Below, piece after piece: positions 44,047 to 52,491 of a stretch of 64,000 nt of DNA. Positions within the stretch are counted from its first letter, which is position 1. Each line of letters opens with the position of its first letter. The notes beneath the pieces are model-generated. The model saw nothing but the letters and a program-made list of their open reading frames with translations. It made no database searches and was not told the DNA's origin. The position numbers and the translations under genes are program-made. Where the stretch lies: positions 3,694,001 to 3,758,000 of the forward strand of contig NZ_CP076538.1 of NCBI RefSeq assembly GCF_018885265.1. The letters run 5' to 3'. The DNA comes from Amycolatopsis aidingensis (GTDB lineage Bacteria > Actinomycetota > Actinomycetes > Mycobacteriales > Pseudonocardiaceae).

Positions 44047-45012
44047 TCACCGTAGTTGCGTCGCGCCAGGTAACCCGTGCGTGGCACGCAGCCTCGCGAG
44101 CCGTTCCCGCGGAACGCCTACATCCTCGTCCGGATGCCCGCCTACCTTCCAGCCGGCCGCCAGCACCGCGTTGCGCGTCGCCGCCACGGCGTCCCCAAGG
44201 CGCAGGTAGTGATGCACGAAAGACGCCAGAAACGTGTCCCCGGCACCGCTGACATACCGAACCCCGCGTGGAGCGCACGACTCGACCCGCCAGATGCGGC
44301 GAGAACGCCGATCACCGACAACGACACCCCCCGGACCACATCCGACCAGTGTGATGCTGGTGCCGAACCGCCGCCACGTTTCGCGGATCCATGACTCTGG
44401 GTTCGTCGGTAACCGCTCGTGTGAACAGGCCAGCACGTGGGCTGCTCGCATCCAGTCGCGGTTGTACTCGCAGTCCGCCGACTCGACGAGATGTAGATCG
44501 GTAATCACCGGGATCCCCCGGTCGATCACGCTGGGGAGCAACGATCGGGTGAAGCCGATGTTGGTCAGCAGAGCCGCCTCGCAACCGGCGTCCAGCATCG
44601 GTTGCACGACGTGAGCCGGGTATCGGAGGTCCGGAGTGGACCGCAGGTCGGTCACGTTTGCCCGCCGTCCGTGGCGGTCGTAAAGAACCATCGCGCGTGG
44701 TTGTGAGTCACACCGAAGCGCCGTGGCTCCGAGGTGCCCGTACTGTGCCAGCTGCTGGGCGACCAGATTTCCGAGTTCGTCCGTGCCGACGTAGGTTGCG
44801 AAGGCGACATCGGTACCGAGCTGCTCCAGTGTTCGGGTCAGTGTCCATCCTGTACCGGAAAGACGCACGCTGATGCCACCGTTGTCGACCACACTGGACG
44901 CAGGTCGCTTACGGAAGGTGCCGACACCACGGGCGATCCGGACGTTGACCACACCTGCGACGAGCACCAGATACGGATTTCGGCCTGGGGGAACGGAACC
45001 GGTAGTCATCAT
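44047..45012 (-). CDS. PfkB-family carbohydrate/nucleoside kinase
   Basis: A 321-residue ribokinase-like protein. Seen: LVLVAGVVNVRIARG opening, the GGISVRLSGTGWTLTRTLEQLG substrate-binding segment with a Gly pair, VAFATYVGTDELG, and the C-terminal catalytic GVRYVSGAGDTFLASFVHHYL with GAGD (Asp as base). The family phosphorylates sugars, nucleosides or related alcohols with ATP; the substrate is not readable. It overlaps the stop of the 112-residue protein and is last in a three-gene minus-strand unit. Convergent with the NB-ARC gene, six bases away. Confidence 0.85.
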   Translation of the reverse strand: MMTTGSVPPGRNPYLVLVAGVVNVRIARGVGTFRKRPASSVVDNGGISVRLSGTGWTLTRTLEQLGTDVAFATYVGTDELGNLVAQQLAQYGHLGATALRCDSQPRAMVLYDRHGRRANVTDLRSTPDLRYPAHVVQPMLDAGCEAALLTNIGFTRSLLPSVIDRGIPVITDLHLVESADCEYNRDWMRAAHVLACSHERLPTNPESWIRETWRRFGTSITLVGCGPGGVVVGDRRSRRIWRVESCAPRGVRYVSGAGDTFLASFVHHYLRLGDAVAATRNAVLAAGWKVGGHPDEDVGVPRERLARLRATHGLPGATQLR

Positions 45013-45347
45013 GTCCTGGACACCGCCCTCAGGTAGATCCCCTCGACCAGGCGTTCGACCACGGCACGCGTCGCTGGTTCGGCACCGCTTCGGCAGGTGT
45101 GTACTCGCCCGTCACCGCGGATGGTTATCAGCCACCAGCGGCCGTCCTCGTGCCGGGCAACTGCGATCGAACAGCCCGGATATCGGTCGAACACCCGACC
45201 GAGCCATCGGACGCCGGACTCCCGAGTCGGATGGTCGGCCAACAGGACATCAGCACTTTGCAGTCGTGCGCGGTTGCTGTCCGGCTCGACCGCGATGGCC
45301 GGGCCGAGGTCGTCGGTGATGTCATGCATAACGGCGGTCACCACCAA
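45009..45347 (-). CDS. Small hypothetical protein in the kinase operon
   Basis: A 112-residue protein with strand-rich sequence (GCSIAVARHEDGRWWLITIRGDGRVHTC) and flanking helices. The listed start is GTG 45347; an in-frame ATG at 45329 is an alternative. It overlaps the GT-B gene upstream and the PfkB kinase downstream, so all three are probably co-translated. No family is recognised. Confidence 0.6.
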   Translation of the reverse strand: MVVTAVMHDITDDLGPAIAVEPDSNRARLQSADVLLADHPTRESGVRWLGRVFDRYPGCSIAVARHEDGRWWLITIRGDGRVHTCRSGAEPATRAVVERLVEGIYLRAVSRT

Positions 45348-46548
45348 ACGTGGGAAGTTCGACCGGCTCTACCGCGCGGTGCCGACCGGGGACCGACAAC
45401 GCCAGTAGCCGGTACATCTCCTCGCGGAGAAGGCGATGTGCCTGTCCCGGGCAGGAGGTCAACCGTTCGGCCACGTCTTCGGGCCGCACCTGCCATGTGG
45501 ACGCGGCATCGCGCAGTTGCGGCTCGATCCGCCTCGACCGCGACAGCCGGTATGCGACCGAACCGACGTAGGCCTGTGCAGACGTCTCATCGATCTCTTC
45601 GGATGGGAACGATGCCTGCAGGACCGGCTTGCCAATGGCGGCTGCGTAGGTGGAAACGGATCCATGGTCGCCAACCACGTAGTCGGCGGCGATCAACACC
45701 GAGCGCCAGTCCACGTCCGGACCGGCGACGATCAAGCCGGCCGCTCGCTGGTCGGTGAACCACGAGCGGACCTGCCGGATCCCGTGACCGAACCACACCG
45801 CTGGATGGAACAAAGCCGCTGCTCGATAGCGGTTTCGGGGCAGCTCGTCGATCAACGCGGAGATCAGGCGCATCGATCGGGCGAGAAGTGAATGAGGACC
45901 CCACGTCGATGCGATCACGACCAATCGCTGGCCGGGCTGGATGCCGATAGCGTCCCGGCAGCTGTCCCGCAGCTCGAGGCTGGCTCGCAATCTGTCGTAG
46001 CACGGATCGCCGGCTACCAGGGCGACATCCGCGGCCGGCGGGCACTGGCGCGCGAGGACCTCCCGTTGGGCGAAGTGCGAGAGCACGATCGAGGACGGCA
46101 CGACGCGGCCGTCTCGGACCAGGTGTTCCGTGCCGAGGCCGTAGACGGCCCGTCCTGTGGTCGGGCCGTTGCCGTCACCCTGCGGCGTTTGCTTCGCGTA
46201 TCCGGCGCCGTGTGGCAGTACCATGATCGGCGCGTGGAGTTGGGCCAGTCCGCCGTATGCGGCTGCGATCGCGAGGTCGAACTGTTCGCGGACGGCCTGT
46301 TGCCACGGAATCTCCAATGCGCCGATCGAGCGCAGGAACTCCTCGACGCCGCCGTGGAAGATGTCCGGGCCGCGGGTATAGACGACCTGTACCCGCGGAT
46401 CGGATTCGATGAGGCCGACGATGTCCAGCAGGCGTTGCCCTGACACGACGGTGTGCACGACCACGAGAACGGTTCGCCTGCTTCCTCGCGTTGTCCACCG
46501 CTTCGCGTCGATGCCGATCGGCACCGCTGACCACTCTGGCTCGTTCAC
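45322..46548 (-). CDS. GT-B-fold protein, CDP-glycerol glycerophosphotransferase-like
   Basis: About 408 residues from GTG 46548, placed by a GGGGAGAGA ribosome binding site; the longer frame to 46680 would run through the divergent promoter. The C-terminal half has the GT-B nucleotide-site pattern of CDP-glycerol transferases and UDP-GlcNAc epimerases: LVVIASTWGPHSLL, GPDVDWRSVLIAADYVVGDHGSVSTYAAAIGKPVLQASFP. VLPHGAGYAKQTPQG in the N-terminal half is also consistent. It may transfer a phosphoalcohol or sugar in wall polymer or natural-product synthesis. Assignment below superfamily level is not safe. Confidence 0.68.
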   Translation of the reverse strand: MNEPEWSAVPIGIDAKRWTTRGSRRTVLVVVHTVVSGQRLLDIVGLIESDPRVQVVYTRGPDIFHGGVEEFLRSIGALEIPWQQAVREQFDLAIAAAYGGLAQLHAPIMVLPHGAGYAKQTPQGDGNGPTTGRAVYGLGTEHLVRDGRVVPSSIVLSHFAQREVLARQCPPAADVALVAGDPCYDRLRASLELRDSCRDAIGIQPGQRLVVIASTWGPHSLLARSMRLISALIDELPRNRYRAAALFHPAVWFGHGIRQVRSWFTDQRAAGLIVAGPDVDWRSVLIAADYVVGDHGSVSTYAAAIGKPVLQASFPSEEIDETSAQAYVGSVAYRLSRSRRIEPQLRDAASTWQVRPEDVAERLTSCPGQAHRLLREEMYRLLALSVPGRHRAVEPVELPTFGGDRRYA

Positions 46549-46649
46549 GGTCTCTCCCCTCGACAAGTGGCGGAATCGCTGGAGTTCTGACCGTGCGAGC
46601 CTCACTGAGCAAACCGGTTGCAATCCGCTGACCAATGGACTGCTACCTG

Positions 46650-46687
46650 TTGTAACAATGGGATAACATGATGTGATCATGTTGTCC
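46650..46687. promoter_or_regulatory. Palindromic operator candidates in a divergent promoter
   Basis: Two palindromes lie side by side between the divergent GT-B and SARP genes. TTGTAACAA is at 46650-46658. A longer one at 46661-46687 has 12-base arms (GGATAACATGAT, ATCATGTTGTCC) with one mismatch around a GTG spacer. The symmetry is much stronger than background in this GC-rich DNA and the site is AT-rich. It is placed to control either gene; the adjacent SARP is a natural candidate, although SARPs usually bind direct repeats. Confidence 0.55.
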
Positions 46688-46754
46688 TCGGTTGTGCGAT
46701 GCGGTCACACTGCCTGTTGGGAGGGCTGTGCCATTCAGGCCGGGGAGAGTGCCC

Positions 46755-49754
46755 GTGGTGTTCCAGATTCTGGGACCGGTGCGCCTCGACGTCGGAAACG
46801 AGGCCATCGATCTTCGATCGGTCAAGCTGCGGGGCCTACTTGGGATACTGCTTCTGCACGCGAATAAGCCCGTGCACGCCGACTACATCGTGGACGGCCT
46901 GTGGGGCGGCGAATGTGTTCCGGCTGATGCGCGCAAGACCCTGCAGCCATACGTATCGAAGGTGCGTGCGGCACTGAAGAAGGCTCAGACGGGCGCGACG
47001 CTGGCCACGGAGCACGGTCACTACAGGCTTCGGACCGACCTGTTATCGGTCGACTACCACCATTTCTGTCATCTTGCCAACAAGGGGCGGGTCGCCAGTC
47101 AGCAGGCGGACAACGATACGACCGTCCACGTCCTGAGCAGGGCGGTCGAACTCTGGGCAGGACCGCCGCTGGCGGACGTGACGACGTCCTGGGCGCAACG
47201 CACCAGGGAGAAGCTGGTCCTGCGGGATCTGCATCCGGTTTATCGTCTCCTGTTCCGGACCCACCTGGCGCTCGGCCACCATGACCACGTCATTCAGGAA
47301 CTGCGCCCGCTCCTGGACGAGTACGAGACGGACGAGGCGTTCGCCGAGCTGTATCTCAGGGCGCTGGCCGGATCCGGCGACATGGGAGGCCTTACCAGCT
47401 TCTTCGGCGACTTCAGCTCTCGACTACTCGATGAGTTCGACACTCAGCCCAGCGAGTGGTTGGTGTCGCTCTACGAGCGGCTTGTGGACGAACACCGAAC
47501 GCCCGACCTCGACATGCCGATCACGCAGGTCGACCCGACGGCGCGCAGGTCGCCACCATGCCAGCTTCCGCGTGACCCCTCCTTCTTCGTTGGCAGGGAA
47601 GCTGTCCTGGAACGTCTCGACTCCCTCCTGCTCAGAGACGGGGCTCCATCCGTCGTCGCACTGGACGGGAGTCCGGGTGTGGGCAAGACGACCGTCGCCG
47701 TTCACTGGGCACGTACCCGCAGTACCCATTTCCCGGACGGACAACTGTACGCGGACCTCCACGGCTACGGGATCGACGCACCGACGAGGCCGACGACCGT
47801 CCTGGCCAACTTCCTGGAGGAGCTGGGAGTCCGCGACCGGGTTCCCGATGACGTCCACGAACGGGCCGCGTTGCTGCGCCACACCTTGAACGGACGCCGA
47901 GTTCTGGTCGTGCTGGACAATGTGCGCGACTCCGAACACGTGCGACTTCTGCTCACGGCGACGTCCTCGTGCCCGGTGCTGATCACCAGCAGACAGAAGC
48001 TCAGCACCCTCGCCTACAACGAGGGGGCCTACACCGTTCCGGTGACGGTTTTTGAACCGGACGAGTCGGTGAGCCTGCTGCGGCATCGCATGCGGGATGT
48101 GCGCGTGGCACCGGACCCGGCCGCGATACAGAACCTTGCCTCGCTGTGCGGAGGACTGCCGCTTGCGCTACAGATCGTCGGGGAACACGTGGCGGCACGC
48201 AGCAACGTCGAGGTCCAGGAACTCGTCGACCAGTTACGCGGCGAGCGCAAACGGTTGTTGGACGCCGGATCGCACGGAGACGGAGACCGTTCGACGCTCC
48301 GCGCTGTCTTCACATGGTCGTGCACGGCACTGTCGTCCGTAGCGGAGCGCCTTTTCCGGCTGCTCGGCCTGCACCCGAGTCCATACGTGAGCACACCAGC
48401 CGCCGCCGCGGTTGCCGGCCTCACCGTGGCCGAGACTGAGCGCGCACTCGAGATACTTCTTGGCGCACACCTGATCCAGCAGCAAACCAGCGACGGCTAT
48501 CGCTTACATGACTTGTTACACCTCTACGCGAGCGACCTGGTGAGTCGGGAGGACACCCAAGAACGGTATGCTGCCGTCCGGCGCGTACTCGATTGGTATC
48601 TCGGCTCCGTCGTCAGCGCTTTTCGGGTTCTCGCGCCACAGCTGGTCGACATTCCGTCGTTGCGCCTGGATCCGAACGTGACGCCTCGGTCATTCGAGAG
48701 CCCCGAGGACGCGATGAGCTGGTGCGTGCGCGAGCGGCCCCAGGTGCTGGCCGTCTGCCGAACTGCGGTCGAGTACGGCTTTCACGATCATATGTGGCGA
48801 CTCGTCGGCGCGTTCACCGAGGTACTCCGCCGGTACGGCGATCCTCGCGATCTGCTGGAGATCCACCATCGCGCGCTGGAGTCGGCGCGTATCGCCGGCG
48901 CACGAGACGGTGAGGCAGGGCAACTGAACAACCTCGGATTCGTCGAGTTCAAACTCGGCGAGTACGGCGACGCCGAAAGACACTTCCGGCAAGCGCTCGA
49001 CATCTTCCGGATGATCGACGAGGCCGCAGGCGAGGCGATAGCCCTCCACAACATCGCCAACACGTACCTCGAACGCGGCCGGTACCGAAAGGCGGTGCAG
49101 CTGTACCAGGAAAGCCTCCGGATATCCGAGGGCAACGACGACAAGCCGGGGCAGGCCCGGGTGTATCACCGTCTCGGCGACCTGTACCAACGAACGCGGC
49201 GGCTCGACCTCGCAGCACAGCACTACCGCCAGGCACTGAAACTTCGCATGAACGTCGGTTCCCCCGGGGAGCGAGCGCAGACACTGGCGCAGCTGGGCAG
49301 CCTCCTGCTCGATAAGGGCGATCCGGCAGCCGCCGTGCGGCACTGTGAGAACGCGCTCACCATCTATGACCAGACACGTGATGATCGTCAGGCCGCCGAG
49401 GCGCTCCGAACACTTGCCTCCGCGCAGCTGGCGCTCGCTGCGCATCCTGCCGCCGCCGCGGCGGCTCGACGATCTGTGGAACTGTGCCGCTCCACGGGCA
49501 ATCTCCCCGGCGTGGCCCGAGCGCTCGATGCTCTCGCCGAGGCATGTCTGGCGATGGGGGACAGCGCGACAGCGCGCGCGAAATGGAATGAGGCGCTAGA
49601 GATATCGGGTGAGACCGGCGTTACGATCGCAGGCTCGATACGCGACAAACTTGCGCTGCTGGAAGCCGGAGATGATGTCATCCCGGACGACCGAACCATT
49701 CCATTGTTTCGGCAAGAAATTGGGAGTTCGCGCCCGGCGGCGACCAACTGGTAG
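46755..49754 (+). CDS. AfsR/SARP-type regulator (BTAD, NB-ARC, TPR)
   Basis: About 999 residues from GTG 46755, six bases after GGGGAGA (GTG 46758 also possible). Order: winged-helix DNA-binding domain (about 1-90, FQILGPVRLDVGNEAIDLRSVKLRGLLGILLL), BTAD (about 95-250), NB-ARC with Walker A GSPGVGKT at about 304-311 and RRVLVVLDNV, TSRQKLSTL, GGLPLALQIVGEH, RLHDLLHLYASDL, then seven or more TPRs (LNNLGFVEFKLGEYGDAERHFRQAL and similar). This is the full AfsR-like layout, a transcriptional activator gated by ATP. Divergent from the GT-B/PfkB operon, which it may regulate. Confidence 0.9.
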   Translation: MVFQILGPVRLDVGNEAIDLRSVKLRGLLGILLLHANKPVHADYIVDGLWGGECVPADARKTLQPYVSKVRAALKKAQTGATLATEHGHYRLRTDLLSVDYHHFCHLANKGRVASQQADNDTTVHVLSRAVELWAGPPLADVTTSWAQRTREKLVLRDLHPVYRLLFRTHLALGHHDHVIQELRPLLDEYETDEAFAELYLRALAGSGDMGGLTSFFGDFSSRLLDEFDTQPSEWLVSLYERLVDEHRTPDLDMPITQVDPTARRSPPCQLPRDPSFFVGREAVLERLDSLLLRDGAPSVVALDGSPGVGKTTVAVHWARTRSTHFPDGQLYADLHGYGIDAPTRPTTVLANFLEELGVRDRVPDDVHERAALLRHTLNGRRVLVVLDNVRDSEHVRLLLTATSSCPVLITSRQKLSTLAYNEGAYTVPVTVFEPDESVSLLRHRMRDVRVAPDPAAIQNLASLCGGLPLALQIVGEHVAARSNVEVQELVDQLRGERKRLLDAGSHGDGDRSTLRAVFTWSCTALSSVAERLFRLLGLHPSPYVSTPAAAAVAGLTVAETERALEILLGAHLIQQQTSDGYRLHDLLHLYASDLVSREDTQERYAAVRRVLDWYLGSVVSAFRVLAPQLVDIPSLRLDPNVTPRSFESPEDAMSWCVRERPQVLAVCRTAVEYGFHDHMWRLVGAFTEVLRRYGDPRDLLEIHHRALESARIAGARDGEAGQLNNLGFVEFKLGEYGDAERHFRQALDIFRMIDEAAGEAIALHNIANTYLERGRYRKAVQLYQESLRISEGNDDKPGQARVYHRLGDLYQRTRRLDLAAQHYRQALKLRMNVGSPGERAQTLAQLGSLLLDKGDPAAAVRHCENALTIYDQTRDDRQAAEALRTLASAQLALAAHPAAAAAARRSVELCRSTGNLPGVARALDALAEACLAMGDSATARAKWNEALEISGETGVTIAGSIRDKLALLEAGDDVIPDDRTIPLFRQEIGSSRPAATNW

Positions 49755-49778
49755 GGGCGCGAACCGGTGGCGCGACTC

Positions 49779-49961
49779 CTACTGGGCAGTAGCCAAAATG
49801 GTGGGCTGGTACCAGTCAGTCGACGGAGCCGCCGTGTATGTGGTCGTGACCGGCGTGCTCGGTGCGGACAAGAACAGCGCCCCGGCAAGGCATAGTCCAG
49901 CGGCTACTCGCAGGGTCGAGTGCCCGCCCGGCATGTGGTTCATGAGGTATTTGGTACGCAT
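49779..49961 (-). CDS. Small secreted or membrane peptide (tentative)
   Basis: A 60-residue frame with a signal-peptide-like segment (LRVAAGLCLAGALFLSAPSTPV) and a Thr/Tyr-rich tail. No good ribosome binding site; starts at Met1, Met7 or Met10 are possible. It lies in an otherwise gene-poor interval. Reported at low confidence because of the hydrophobic pattern only. Confidence 0.35.
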   Translation of the reverse strand: MRTKYLMNHMPGGHSTLRVAAGLCLAGALFLSAPSTPVTTTYTAAPSTDWYQPTILATAQ

Positions 49962-50557
49962 GTGGCCAGTGTCGCAGTTCTGGCGATCGGTGACTCCGCT
50001 GGGGGACTCCTATGGAAGGACCACCTGGCGGTATAAGCTACTCCGTTTAGCCCTCAAGTGGCATGATCTCGCAACGCGCTCCCTCCTTCTGGTTCGGGCG
50101 ATGTCACCGAACGTGTCGATATGCTACTGTGGGTGGTCCCGTCGTCCTGGGTGCTAACTCGGCGCCGCGTGGTCGTGGCAAGCTGATCGCTGGATGCTGG
50201 GAACGAATTGTCGGGCTTGTTTTGATAATTTGTTCACCGAACGCTTGGATTCGGGCTTGATATCCAAGGTTGCGGGAAACGCAAGCGGTAGCCTGCAGTT
50301 CATTCAGATATTCCTGACTGTTCAGAATTGGCGATATCAAATTACGCCCCGGGAGTCTCGGTCGAGTCCTGACGCTATTTCTCACAACAGTTATGATTCG
50401 AGTCTTGGAACCTGGACCGGGACGGATAACAACAACTCGTCAAGCCCCGCCCGGCATATCGCCGAGCGACCTGGGCGGCTGTTGGTCTCTGATGGGCCGG
50501 TTCACCGGCAGATGTCGGTGCCCCGGGCCCGTTTCGGGTGTGCTCCGAGGTGCGGCG
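49962..50557. other. Gene-poor interval including an AT-rich island
   Basis: About 600 bases with no supported gene. The stretch at about 50210-50420 is visibly richer in A and T than anything else in the window. No IS ends, repeats or tRNA were recognised. It may be a promoter-dense or horizontally acquired fragment. Confidence 0.4.
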
Positions 50558-52411
50558 TTAGCGTTTGACTCGGGCACGGATGGCGAGGATCGCCAGGAGG
50601 AGGAGTGCGGGGCCGAGGAAGCGACCAGCCATGATGGTCCAGGTGCCGGCGGGGGTGAGCTTCTGGCCGCCGTCGCGGAAGACGACCGAGCTCATCGCGA
50701 TCTGTGCCGCTTTGCCAGCACGGTTCCAGTTCCAGCGCTGCGCTGCCGGTGGGAGTGTGGGCGAGGCGTCGCGCACGGCCAGGGTGACCTGCTGCTCGGC
50801 AACGGGCAGGGTGCCGGTGATCTGCTGTGGGGGTGGGGAGTCGGGCAGGCCCCAGCCGACCAGCAACACGGTGATCACTCCGACCAGGGCGGCGAGGGCG
50901 ACCAGGGGGCGCAGGACGCGCTGCCCATAGCCGGAGAGTAGCCAGTAGGCGCTGAGCACGACCCGGTCCCGTACGGGGCCGGAGTGGCGGCGGGCTTCCA
51001 TCTCGCCGTAGTAGAAGTCCCCGGCGCCGGCTTGATCTTTGCTGTCCTCCAGCGATTTGCGCAGGGATCGGTACAGCGCGGCCAGCCGTACCGGCCCGAC
51101 CGCAGCCACCGCATCCTGCCCAGGTGAGGAGGAGTGCCAGCCGCGGGCCTTGCGTTGGTCGTGGCCATGGCGCCAGCCGCGGCTCTTGCGTTGGTCGTGG
51201 CGCCAGTGGTGTTCCTCGGCCAGCACAGACCGGCGAGTCCAGCGCCATACCGGTGGCCACGCCCAGCCCGCATGCCAGCCGGTCGGAGGCCGGTCGAACG
51301 GGCTGCGGCCCTCGATCCGCAGCAGATCCAGGTGATGCGCCCCCGCGAACCGGCACCACCGTAGATCGACATCGATCAGCAGCATCTCGGACAGATCGGT
51401 CTCCCTCACCGACAACAACACCGGTAGGTCCTCGGTGTCCGGATAAGTCCCAGCTCCGGGTTCCGGTTCTGGCTGGTCCGCCGCCCTGGACGGATCTTCC
51501 TCCGGCGGCGTCCCCTCGGCCCCGAGGATTGTTGGGAAGGCGTGGGGATTTCCTTGGATCGACGAAGGACCGCCCAAGGTCACATTCTGGAAGCTGACCT
51601 GCGTGTGTCGCAGGCGTAGCGCCATGCCCTCCTCGAACCGGGCACCATCGCACGACACCCGATGCGCGGCCGCTTCCACCACCATCCGCCGACAGAACAC
51701 GGCCCCATCCAGAACCACCTCCGCGGCACTCAACGGCCCCAGCTGGCCAGCCGCCTGGAAGTGGGCGCCGGCGAACCCGGCGTACCCCGCGAAGCGGGCG
51801 CAGGCAAACTGGGTGTTCCCCGCGAAGTGGGCGCGGACGAACTCGGCGTGCCTCGCGAAGTGTGCGTCGTCGAACCTGGCGGTCCCCTCGAAGCGGACGT
51901 CGTCGAACCAGGCGTGTCCCGCGAAGCGGGCAGCGGCGAACCTGGCGGTCCCGCCGAAGTGTGCGTCGTCGAACCCGGCGTCCCTCGCGAAGCGGGCGCT
52001 GGTGAACCCGGCGTGCCTCGCGAAGTGTGCGTCGTCGAACCTGGCGGTCCCCTCGAAGCGGGCGCCGACGAACCCGGCGGTCCCCTCGAAACGGACGCGG
52101 GCGAACCAGGCGGTGCCCGTGAAGCGGGTGCGTGTGCCGTGGAGAAAGCCGATGCGCGCACCGCGTTCGTTATCTGCGGTCAGGGCAGTGAGCAGGCGCT
52201 CGAGGACGTCACTGTCGAGGGTGGTGCCGCGTAGGTCCAGGTCGGCACCGGGCTCGAGGCGGTCCAGGACGGTCTCGAACTCAGCCGTGGTCAGATGGGT
52301 GAGGCAACGATCGAACCCGCTGGCCCGGATACCGGGACAGGCTGGCTCCACCGCCGCCGCGCAGGTCGGCCAGTCCGGGTCGAGGTCCCACACCTCTGGC
52401 GACGGTGACAT
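50558..52411 (-). CDS. Pentapeptide-repeat membrane protein
   Basis: A 617-residue protein. Residues about 90-235 are tandem pentapeptide-type repeats (ARFEGTARFDDAHFARHAGF and variants), expected to fold as a right-handed beta-helix. A Pro/Glu-rich linker and a further helix region follow (LYRSLRKSLEDSKDQAGAGDFYYGEMEARR). Two C-terminal transmembrane helices (LRPLVALAALVGVITVLLVGW, and RFLGPALLLLAILAI) flank an external loop. The YRxLRKxLEDxKDxxGAGDFYYGEMEARR segment before membrane helices is a recurring feature of bacterial pentapeptide membrane proteins. Function unknown. The repeats are also visible at DNA level. Confidence 0.82.
   Translation of the reverse strand: MSPSPEVWDLDPDWPTCAAAVEPACPGIRASGFDRCLTHLTTAEFETVLDRLEPGADLDLRGTTLDSDVLERLLTALTADNERGARIGFLHGTRTRFTGTAWFARVRFEGTAGFVGARFEGTARFDDAHFARHAGFTSARFARDAGFDDAHFGGTARFAAARFAGHAWFDDVRFEGTARFDDAHFARHAEFVRAHFAGNTQFACARFAGYAGFAGAHFQAAGQLGPLSAAEVVLDGAVFCRRMVVEAAAHRVSCDGARFEEGMALRLRHTQVSFQNVTLGGPSSIQGNPHAFPTILGAEGTPPEEDPSRAADQPEPEPGAGTYPDTEDLPVLLSVRETDLSEMLLIDVDLRWCRFAGAHHLDLLRIEGRSPFDRPPTGWHAGWAWPPVWRWTRRSVLAEEHHWRHDQRKSRGWRHGHDQRKARGWHSSSPGQDAVAAVGPVRLAALYRSLRKSLEDSKDQAGAGDFYYGEMEARRHSGPVRDRVVLSAYWLLSGYGQRVLRPLVALAALVGVITVLLVGWGLPDSPPPQQITGTLPVAEQQVTLAVRDASPTLPPAAQRWNWNRAGKAAQIAMSSVVFRDGGQKLTPAGTWTIMAGRFLGPALLLLAILAIRARVKR
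51846..52061. repeat. DNA-level tandem repeats in the pentapeptide gene
   Basis: A segment of about 51 bases starting at 51846 recurs essentially unchanged at 52011, 165 bases (eleven 15-base units) away, inside a longer run of 15-base units from about 51760 to 52140. Each unit encodes one pentapeptide. Near-identity at silent positions indicates recent duplication or gene conversion. Confidence 0.7.
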
Positions 52412-52491
52412 CGCTCCGTTCTAGCACCTCATCCCGATTCCGCTCTTGCCACGTCGCGATCCTCCGCGCATTGAGCTGGTCGCAGGGGTGC

